Source of the DNA: Gemmatimonadales bacterium
Lineage (GTDB): Bacteria; Gemmatimonadota; Gemmatimonadetes; Gemmatimonadales; GWC2-71-9
Reading direction: 5' to 3'
DNA: 50,536 nucleotides
NCBI GenBank assembly: GCA_013813875.1
Contig: JACCQZ010000293.1
Location: 1-50,536 of the forward strand
Position numbers and translations under genes: made by a program. The notes under the pieces were generated by a model. The model did no database searches. It was not told the origin of the DNA and saw only the letters and a program-made list of their open reading frames with translations. How positions within the stretch are numbered: position 1 is the stretch's first letter; the number at the start of each line of letters is the position of its first letter. Of this stretch, positions 43,863 to 50,536 are shown piece after piece.

Positions 43863-44002
43863 AGTGGCAAGTGACAAGTGCTGAGTGACAAGTGGGAGGC
43901 AAATGAAAACGAGCCAAGTGGAAGCCGCGAGTAGGCTAGCGCCCACTTTCGCACTTTCCACTTTCCACCCACTTGCCACTTGTCACTTGTCACTTGTCAC
44001 TC
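43863..44002. repeat. AAGTGAC/AAGTGGC heptamer inverted arrays between ribE and ribBA
   Basis: Left agtggcaagtgacaagtgctgagtgacaagtggg; right cccacttgccacttgtcacttgtcacttgtcact. Confidence 0.9.
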
Positions 44003-44580
44003 CGCATCAACGCTTTGACGTACTTCCCGATCATATCCCCCTCGAGATGCACCCCGTCCCCCACGCGTCGTTCCCCCAGCGTCGTATGCTGTAAAGTAAA
44101 CGGGATCAGGGAGATCTGGATCGTCCCGGGAGCGGGGACGGCGTTGATGGTAAGGCTCACGCCATCCACCGTGATCGAGCCCAGCGGCACCGAGATGCTC
44201 GCCACTTCGGCAGGGACCCGGAGGTCGAGCAGTCTGGCGTCTTCCCGCGTGCTCACCCGCTCCACGATGCCGACGCCGTCCACATGCCCTTGCACCAGGT
44301 GACCGCCCAGGCGGTCACCCACCCGGAGGGCGCGCTCGAGGTTTACCTGCTGGCCCTCGCGGTATTCGCCGAAACGGGTACGATCGAGGGAGGTACGGAT
44401 CAGGTGGACGCCGAAGGTACCGGCCGGGAGGTCCTGGACGGTGAGGCACGCGCCATCCACCGCGATACTCTCACCCAGGGTGAGGCCCTCGTAGGGGCAG
44501 GCGATGGTCAGCTCCAGACCGGCGTCGGTCCGGCGCAGCTCGCGTACCTGCCCCACCGCGGTCACCAGGCCGGTGAACAT
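43990..44580 (-). CDS. ribE: Riboflavin synthase alpha chain
   Basis: ATG at 44580; MFTGLVTAVGQV; ESIAVDGACLTV; GHLVQGHVDGVG; tandem lumazine-binding domains. Confidence 0.95.
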   Translation of the reverse strand: MFTGLVTAVGQVRELRRTDAGLELTIACPYEGLTLGESIAVDGACLTVQDLPAGTFGVHLIRTSLDRTRFGEYREGQQVNLERALRVGDRLGGHLVQGHVDGVGIVERVSTREDARLLDLRVPAEVASISVPLGSITVDGVSLTINAVPAPGTIQISLIPFTLQHTTLGERRVGDGVHLEGDMIGKYVKALMRSDK

Positions 44581-45653
44581 GGTCTCCTGTCCATCACCAG
44601 CAACGTGTCCCCGCCCAGAGGTCTTCGCTCCGCCACCTCCCAACGCTCGACGTTGGCGATCGCGGTGTCCGGCAATCCCGAGACGGCCGGCACTCCGCCC
44701 TCGCCCAGCCAGAGGGGGCTCTGCACCCAGTGGTATCGGTCCACCAGCCCCCGCGCGAGCAATGCGCCCGCCAGCTTCCCTCCACCCTCGACCAGGAGCG
44801 ACATGACACCAGCCTGGCGCAGGGAGCGGAGCGCCGCCTCCAGGTCATCGGCAAGCAGGACCGTGACCCCACTGGCCTCCAGCTCCCGCAGGCGAGCCGC
44901 CGGGGCGGTGGTGGACGCGATGACGGTCGTGGGTGTATCTCCGGTGGTCCGTACTACTGTGAGCCCACGGTCGAGGTCGGCGCTTTCGGTGAACACCACC
45001 CGCCGGGGAGCTACCCGCGGCTGCAGACTGCCCCGGACGGTGAGCGAGGGATCGTCGGCGCGCACCGTCCGCCCACCGGCGGCGATCGCATCGAAGCCCG
45101 CTCGCAGCCAGTGCACGTACGCGCGAGCCTCCTCGCCCGAGATCCAACGCGAGCTGCCCTCCGAGTCGGCGATCCGGCCGTCGAGACTCGTGGCCAGCTT
45201 CAACCCTACGAAGGGCCGGGATGGGTCCCGCACCCGATGGAGAAAGGACGCATTCTGGCTGCCCGCGGCCTGCCCCAGCAGCCCGATCTCGACTTCGACT
45301 CCGGCGGCACGGAGACGGTCGGCCCCGCCGGCGGCGATGGGATTGGGATCGGCCATGGCGGCCACTACCCGGCGGATGCCGGACGTGGTGATGATGTCGG
45401 TACAAGGCGGTTGCCGGCCGTAGTGAGCGCACGGCTCGAGAGTGACGAGCAGGGTGGCCCCGCGGGTTCGCTCGCCCGCCTGCTCGAGCGCGGCGGGCTC
45501 GGCGTGCCGCTCACCGTACTCCGCGTGCCACCCCTCCCCTACCGCCTCGCCGGCGGCGAGAACCACGGCACCAACGAGCGGATTCGGCTGCACCCGCCCC
45601 CAACCTCGCCAGGCGAGATCGAGCGCGCGGGCCATCGCCTCCCGCTCGTTCAC
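44562..45653 (-). CDS. ribD: Bifunctional diaminohydroxyphosphoribosylaminopyrimidine deaminase / reductase
   Basis: HAEPAALEQAGERTRGATLLVTLEPCAHYGRQPPCTD; VGLKLATSLDGRIADSEGSSRWISGEEAR. Confidence 0.95.
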   Translation of the reverse strand: MNEREAMARALDLAWRGWGRVQPNPLVGAVVLAAGEAVGEGWHAEYGERHAEPAALEQAGERTRGATLLVTLEPCAHYGRQPPCTDIITTSGIRRVVAAMADPNPIAAGGADRLRAAGVEVEIGLLGQAAGSQNASFLHRVRDPSRPFVGLKLATSLDGRIADSEGSSRWISGEEARAYVHWLRAGFDAIAAGGRTVRADDPSLTVRGSLQPRVAPRRVVFTESADLDRGLTVVRTTGDTPTTVIASTTAPAARLRELEASGVTVLLADDLEAALRSLRQAGVMSLLVEGGGKLAGALLARGLVDRYHWVQSPLWLGEGGVPAVSGLPDTAIANVERWEVAERRPLGGDTLLVMDRRPCSPAW

Positions 45654-45664
45654 TCGCTAGAAGC

Positions 45665-45780
45665 CGGAGTCGGACGTTCGTTGCTTGTCACGCTGAGCGT
45701 AGCGAAGCGGCCGAAGCGTCGTTATGGCCCCTTCGCTGCGCTCAGGGCGACAAGCCTGCGGCAACGAACGTTCGACTCGG
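45665..45780. repeat. Long hairpin element built on the CTGAGCG(N)AGCGAAG repeat with additional 20-bp outer arms
   Basis: Outer cggagtcggacgttcgttgc / gcaacgaacgttcgactcgg (18/20) and inner cttgtcacgctgagcgtagcgaag / cttcgctgcgctcagggcgacaag (21/24). Confidence 0.9.
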
Positions 45781-45784
45781 GACA

Positions 45785-46741
45785 TTAGAAGCCCACTCGC
45801 AGGCCGAGGCCGGCGAAGAACTTGCCCTTGGTGGTGTCGAGGCGCTCGAAGTCGGTGGTGAGATTCTGGTCCTTCCCGCCCTGGTAGCCCACCTCTCCGA
45901 CCAGCTTGAGCGCGGCCACGTTGAGCCCCGCATTGATGAAGGCCATGGGGCGGGAGTTGTCGAGCTCGAAATTGATCGCCGGCTCTACCGCCGACGAGTT
46001 CGGGTTGCGGAACTGAATCGAGGCGTCGCCGCTGTACTTGTCCCAGCCGAGCCCGCCCGCAAGATCGAGAAAGGCCACCTGCTTGCTGGCCACCACGCGG
46101 AGATTGGTGGCGTGGAGATCAATGGCGTAGCGATACTGGTCGCCGTCGGCCACGTTGCCGTAGGTGATCTGGGGGATGTCGCGCCGCATGACGCTCACCG
46201 AGACCGCGGGGAGCGGCCCCAGCTCGCGCAGGATGCCGATACGGGCGCCGTAACCCAGACCCAGCGCCACGTCGCCGATGCGGCGGGCGTCCTGGTTGAC
46301 CGCAAAGTTATCAATCTGATTGGTGGGAAGGAGTTGAGCCGAGCCCAGAAAATCTATCGAAAGCAGGCCCGAAGGGAGGCCGCCGTATACGCCGGCCGCC
46401 AATTCCACCACCGGCACTGGAGCGTAGAGCTCCTCGCTGGCCGGCACGCTGCCGCCGGTGCCGTCGTAGCCCACCGCCGGAAGCACTACGTTGGCCGCGT
46501 TGGCGCGGGCGGTGACCGAAAAGTGACCCAGGCCGCCCAGGGTGTTGGCGGTCCCCAGCACCGGATTGCCCCCGCTCACCAGAAGGCCGGCCACCGGATG
46601 AAAGGCGCGGGTGGCATCCAGCGCGGCGCTGCAGACCCGGCCGGTGCTGCCGTCGTAGGCCGCGCACTCGGCGCTTTGGGCCCGCGCGGTGGAGGCGAGG
46701 CCGGTCAGGAGAAGCGCGGCGGAAACCGATACAGCTCGCAT
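45785..46741 (-). CDS. Hypothetical outer-membrane beta-barrel-like protein
   Basis: 318 aa; signal peptide ...ASTARAQ; alternating hydrophobic strands, C-terminal ...FAGLGLRVGF. Confidence 0.7.
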   Translation of the reverse strand: MRAVSVSAALLLTGLASTARAQSAECAAYDGSTGRVCSAALDATRAFHPVAGLLVSGGNPVLGTANTLGGLGHFSVTARANAANVVLPAVGYDGTGGSVPASEELYAPVPVVELAAGVYGGLPSGLLSIDFLGSAQLLPTNQIDNFAVNQDARRIGDVALGLGYGARIGILRELGPLPAVSVSVMRRDIPQITYGNVADGDQYRYAIDLHATNLRVVASKQVAFLDLAGGLGWDKYSGDASIQFRNPNSSAVEPAINFELDNSRPMAFINAGLNVAALKLVGEVGYQGGKDQNLTTDFERLDTTKGKFFAGLGLRVGF

Positions 46742-46754
46742 GGGGAATTCTCCC

Positions 46755-47777
46755 TCAGGAATGGGCGAATCTCACCGCCGGATCGCCGCGGCGGATGTCG
46801 CCCATCTGCCAGGTGGTGACCCCGTCAGCCTCTGCGGCGGCTTTCGCGGCCGGCACGGCCTCGGGGGGCAGCACGGCGATGAGACCCACGCCGAGGTTGA
46901 AGACGTCCCGCATCTCGTCGGTGGAGACCTGTCCCGCCTGCTGCAGCGTAACGAAGAGTGGGGGCGGATCCCAGGACGCCGGATCCACCACCGCTTCGCA
47001 GCCAGCAGGCAATATCCGCACCAGGTTGCCGCCGATGCCGCCCCCGGTGATGTGAGCCAGCCCGTGAAGCCGCTCGATAACCGGCATCACGCTCCGGAAG
47101 TAGCTCCGGTGCACCGCCAGCAGCGCTTCGGCCACCGTGCGGCCGGTCTCCCCCAACGGATCGTCCAGCCGCAACCCCATCCGCTCGAACACGATGCTCC
47201 GGGCAAGAGTATAGCCGTTGGTGTGCAGCCCGGTGGACGCATAGCCCAGCAGCACGTCACCGGGGACGATCGCATCGCCGTGCAGCGCCCGGTCCTCCTC
47301 GACCACGCCCACGATGGTTCCGGCGAGGTCGTACGTTCCAGATTGATAGAGGCCGGGCATCTGCGCCGTCTCGCCCCCGGCCAGCGCCATGGCGTGCGAG
47401 CGGCAGGCTCGCGCGATCCCATCAACGATGCCGGCGATCTGCTCGACCTCGAGTCCCGAGCCGGCGATGTAATCCATGAACGCGATCGGGGTGGCGCCGT
47501 GTACCAGGATGTCGTTGACGCTGTGATTGACCAGGTCTTCGCCGACGGTGTCGAAGCGCCGGGCCTCCCGCGCGACGAGCACCTTGGTGCCCACGCCGTC
47601 GGTGCTGAGGACCAGCGTGGGCCTTTGCATGCCGGGCGGAATCCTCACCATCCCGCCGAACGCGCCTACCCGGCCGACCGAGAGGGCGGTACGGGTGCCC
47701 GCCACCGCCCGGCCGATCCGCGCCTTGGCCGCTTCGGCGCCGGCCAGGTCCACGCCCGCCTGGGCGTACCGGCTCAC
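46755..47777 (-). CDS. purM: Phosphoribosylformylglycinamidine cyclo-ligase
   Basis: STDGVGTKVLVA; LVNHSVNDILVHGATPIAFMDYIA; GLHTNGYTLAR; HITGGGIGGNLVRILP. Confidence 0.95.
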   Translation of the reverse strand: MSRYAQAGVDLAGAEAAKARIGRAVAGTRTALSVGRVGAFGGMVRIPPGMQRPTLVLSTDGVGTKVLVAREARRFDTVGEDLVNHSVNDILVHGATPIAFMDYIAGSGLEVEQIAGIVDGIARACRSHAMALAGGETAQMPGLYQSGTYDLAGTIVGVVEEDRALHGDAIVPGDVLLGYASTGLHTNGYTLARSIVFERMGLRLDDPLGETGRTVAEALLAVHRSYFRSVMPVIERLHGLAHITGGGIGGNLVRILPAGCEAVVDPASWDPPPLFVTLQQAGQVSTDEMRDVFNLGVGLIAVLPPEAVPAAKAAAEADGVTTWQMGDIRRGDPAVRFAHS

Positions 47778-48694
47778 ACCGGCGCCTGGGCGAGACTCAC
47801 CTGGGTGAGATCCTGGAAGGCACGCACTCTGGTCTCGACGTCGGCCAGGGTGATGCCCTCCAACCGGCGGATGCCGAACTGCTCCACCGCGTACGATCCC
47901 ATCGCGGCGCCGTATACCATCGCGCGCCGGATGTTGTCTTCGGTGATCGAGCCGGTGCGAGCCAGATAAGCCATGAAGCCACCGGCAAAGGCGTCGCCGG
48001 CGCCGGTGGGATCGAAGACGGTCTCCAGCGGAAAGGCGGGAACGTAGAAGGTGCGGGTGGCCTCGATGAGCAGCGCGCCATGCTCGCCCTGCTTGATCAC
48101 CACCCGGCTCGGGCCGTGGGCCAGGATCCAGCGGCCGGCCCGATGGATGTTCCAGTCACCGCTCAGCTCCCGCGCCTCGCTGTCGTTCACCATCAGCAGA
48201 TCCACCCGGGAGAGCAGGTCGAGCAGCGGCGCCTTCTTGCTCCCGATCCAGTAGTTCATGGTGTCGCACACAACGAGCTTGGGCCGGTGCACCTGACTCA
48301 GCACGTCGAGCTGAAGCTCGGGGTCTATGTTGCCCAGAAAAAGAAATTCCGCCTGCCGGAACGCCTCGGGAAGCTTGGGCTGGAAGTCGGCGAACACCCC
48401 CAGGCGCGTTTCCAGTGTCTCTCGACTCTGCAGATCGTATGAATACTTCCCCTTCCAGCGAAAGCTCTCGCCGGCCGCCTGCTCGACGCCCGACCAGTCA
48501 ATGCCGCGCGGAGCCAGCCGCTCGAGCTCGGCGCGAGGATAGTCACTCCCCACCACTCCCACGACCTGTACCGGATGGAGGAGCGAGCCGGCGACGCTGA
48601 AGTACACGGCGGAGCCGCCCAGCGCGTCGGCGGTCTCACCGAAGGGAGTGAAGATCGAATCGAGGGCGATGCTCCCCACCACAAGCAGACTCAT
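47774..48694 (-). CDS. PfkB family carbohydrate/nucleoside kinase
   Basis: ATG at 48694; LLVVGSIALDSI; ALGGSAVYFSVAGSLL; FDPTGAGDAFAGGFMAYLA. Confidence 0.9.
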   Translation of the reverse strand: MSLLVVGSIALDSIFTPFGETADALGGSAVYFSVAGSLLHPVQVVGVVGSDYPRAELERLAPRGIDWSGVEQAAGESFRWKGKYSYDLQSRETLETRLGVFADFQPKLPEAFRQAEFLFLGNIDPELQLDVLSQVHRPKLVVCDTMNYWIGSKKAPLLDLLSRVDLLMVNDSEARELSGDWNIHRAGRWILAHGPSRVVIKQGEHGALLIEATRTFYVPAFPLETVFDPTGAGDAFAGGFMAYLARTGSITEDNIRRAMVYGAAMGSYAVEQFGIRRLEGITLADVETRVRAFQDLTQVSLAQAPV

Positions 48695-48698
48695 CAGT

Positions 48699-50336
48699 TC
48701 ACATCCGGTCGGGGGCGCTGATGCCGAGGAGAGTGAGCGCATTGGCCAGGACGATTCGGGCCGAGCGGGCCAGCAGCAGCCGGGCGCGCTCCACGTCGGG
48801 CGCTTCGCCGACGGTGCGGGTGCGGTGGTACCAGCCATGCACCGCGGTGGCGAGCTCGTGGAGATAGACGGTGATCCGGTGCGGGTCGTGCTGGCGCGCC
48901 GCCTTCTCGACCTCTTCGGGGAACAGCACCAGCTTCTTGAGCAGCTCGGTGTCGTCCGGCGCGGGTAGCGCGGCGAGATCGAGGCTGCCGCTGATGGCGG
49001 CGGGCTCACACTCGGCGGTGCGGAAGATGCCGCTCAGCCGGGCATGGGCCATCTGGACGTAGAACACCGGGTTCTCGTCGGTCTGTTTCTTGGCGAGCTC
49101 GACGTCGAAGACCAGGTGAGAGTCACCCCGGCGCATGAGAAAGAAGTAGCGCGCGGCGTCTACGCCGACCTCTTCGACCAGGTCGCGCAGGGTGACGAAC
49201 TCGCCGGAGCGCTTGGACATCTTCACCTCATCCCCGCCCCGCACCACCCGGACCAGCTGCACCAGCTCGACGGCGAAGAAGTCGGGCGGGTATCCCAGAG
49301 CCGCCAGCACCGCCTTCATTCGCGGGATATACCCGTGGTGGTCGGCGCCCCAGACGTCAATGGCCTGGTCGAAGCCCCGCTCGTGCTTGTCAATGTGGTA
49401 GGCGATGTCGGGCACGAGATAGGTGAAGCTGCCGTCTCCCTTACGCAGCACCCGGTCCCTGTCGTCGCCGAACTGGGTGGTACGGAGCCAGAGCGCGCCC
49501 TCGGCCTCATAGGTCAGTCCGCGCTCGGCCAGCATACCGAGGGCGCGCTCGACCTTTCCCCCGTCGTAGACCGCCTGCTCGGATGAGAGCACGTCGAAGC
49601 GCACGCCGAAGTCGGCCAGATCTCGATCCTGCTCCTCGCGCTGGATCCGAAGCGCGAGCTCACGGCAGCGGCGGAGCCCCTCCGATTCCGGCAACTCGGC
49701 GAGCTCGGGGCCTTGCTCCGCCAGCACCCGGCGGGCGTTCTCCCGCAGGTACTCGCCGTGATATCCGCCCTCGGGCACCTCCGCGGGGTAGCCCGCTTCC
49801 TGCCGCACCCGTGCCCACAGGCTGGCGGCGACTCGATCAATCTGGACGCCGGCGTCGTTGATGTAGAACTCGCGGGTGACGGCGTGGCCGGTCCACTCCA
49901 GGAGCGAGGAGATGGCGTCGCCCAGCGCCGCGCCGCGCCCGTGCCCGACGTGTAGCGGGCCGGTGGGGTTGGCGGAGACGAACTCGATGTTGATCTTCCG
50001 CCCCGCGCCCCAGACAGAGCGACCGTAGGCGGCCCCTGCCTCGAGAATTTCGCGGTGGGCGGCGGCCAGCTGGTCCTGAGCCAGCCAGAAATTGATGAAC
50101 CCGGGGCCGGCGATCTCAGTGCGCGCCACCAGGTCGGGGGCGAGCTGCAGCTCCTGCAGCACCCGCTCGGCGGTGTGGCGGGGATTGGCGCGCTCGCGCT
50201 GGGCGAGCACCATGGCCAGATTGGTGGCGAGGTCGCCGTGCCCGGCGCCGCGCGGTCGCTCCAGCACGAACTCGATGCCATCGGCGCCGAGCCGCGAGGC
50301 GACCCTCGTGAGCTCGGTGCGCAGCGCTTCGCTCAC
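48699..50336 (-). CDS. argS: Arginyl-tRNA synthetase
   Basis: 545 aa; VSANPTGPLHVGHGRGAALGDAIS; DVWGADHHGYIPRMKAVLAALG; KMSKRSGEFVTLRDLVEEVGVDAARYFF. Confidence 0.97.
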   Translation of the reverse strand: MSEALRTELTRVASRLGADGIEFVLERPRGAGHGDLATNLAMVLAQRERANPRHTAERVLQELQLAPDLVARTEIAGPGFINFWLAQDQLAAAHREILEAGAAYGRSVWGAGRKINIEFVSANPTGPLHVGHGRGAALGDAISSLLEWTGHAVTREFYINDAGVQIDRVAASLWARVRQEAGYPAEVPEGGYHGEYLRENARRVLAEQGPELAELPESEGLRRCRELALRIQREEQDRDLADFGVRFDVLSSEQAVYDGGKVERALGMLAERGLTYEAEGALWLRTTQFGDDRDRVLRKGDGSFTYLVPDIAYHIDKHERGFDQAIDVWGADHHGYIPRMKAVLAALGYPPDFFAVELVQLVRVVRGGDEVKMSKRSGEFVTLRDLVEEVGVDAARYFFLMRRGDSHLVFDVELAKKQTDENPVFYVQMAHARLSGIFRTAECEPAAISGSLDLAALPAPDDTELLKKLVLFPEEVEKAARQHDPHRITVYLHELATAVHGWYHRTRTVGEAPDVERARLLLARSARIVLANALTLLGISAPDRM

Positions 50337-50536
50337 TCGCCGCTGGCCTTCCCCTCGCCGCGGCTCGGCGCCGGTTTGGCGGGCTTGGACTCCGGCTTGG
50401 CGGCGGGCGCGGAGTCGCTCTTGGGGGCTGAGTCGGGCTTCGACTCGGCGGCGGGCTTCTCGGATTCGGGCTTGCGGGGGCCTTTGCCGTCTTTGCCGTA
50501 GTCAGTGATGTAGAACCCGGTCCCCCGGAACACCAA
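50333..50536 (-). CDS. FmdB-like zinc ribbon protein, C-terminal part (truncated by window end)
   Basis: VFRGTGFYITDYGKDGKG followed by a Lys/Pro/Ser/Ala/Glu-rich low-complexity tail; N-terminal zinc ribbon would be outside the window. Confidence 0.65.
   Translation of the reverse strand: MVFRGTGFYITDYGKDGKGPRKPESEKPAAESKPDSAPKSDSAPAAKPESKPAKPAPSRGEGKASGE

Noticed and set aside
45654-45784. FMN riboswitch upstream of ribD
   Set aside because: The region is occupied by the long hairpin repeat; I could not find the conserved FMN-aptamer blocks. A covariance-model search would be decisive.

Overview
High-GC bacterial chromosomal window, almost fully coding and mostly on the minus strand. The overall protein style suggests Gemmatimonadota or a relative (inference only; no database was searched). 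Main content, left to right: C-terminus of a TonB-dependent-receptor-like protein; a thiolase next to a catabolic operon (PD40 propeller/CehA-McbA-type metallohydrolase, APC permease, two-subunit CoA-transferase, two class-III aminotransferases, glutamate-semialdehyde-type ALDH); type III glutamine synthetase; cysteine synthase; PH-domain/zinc-ribbon protein and tRNA-Ser(CGA); an unusual protein with two tandem HTH-like repeats; a small HExxH lipoprotein; tadA; clpB; a tiny protein resembling a C-terminal sorting domain; selB; recO; a decayed PEP-mutase/isocitrate-lyase-family pseudogene; a lipoprotein, nucleotidyltransferase and small-partner cluster; a BtuF/C/D-like ABC transporter; a bifunctional-nuclease-family gene; ahcY-metK; a complete mannose-family PTS with HPr, EI, HPr kinase and Hpf; glycosyltransferase; nusB-ribH-ribBA-ribE-ribD; purM; a PfkB kinase; argS; and the end of an FmdB-like gene. 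The most distinctive non-coding signal is a set of at least six families of intergenic inverted or word-iterated repeats, some inserted inside operons and one supplying the stop codon of ribE. The best candidates for under-described biology are (1) the tandem-HTH protein with a nearby palindrome, (2) the nucleotidyltransferase plus small-partner module, and (3) the intergenic repeats. No phage, transposase, CRISPR or classic defence island was seen.
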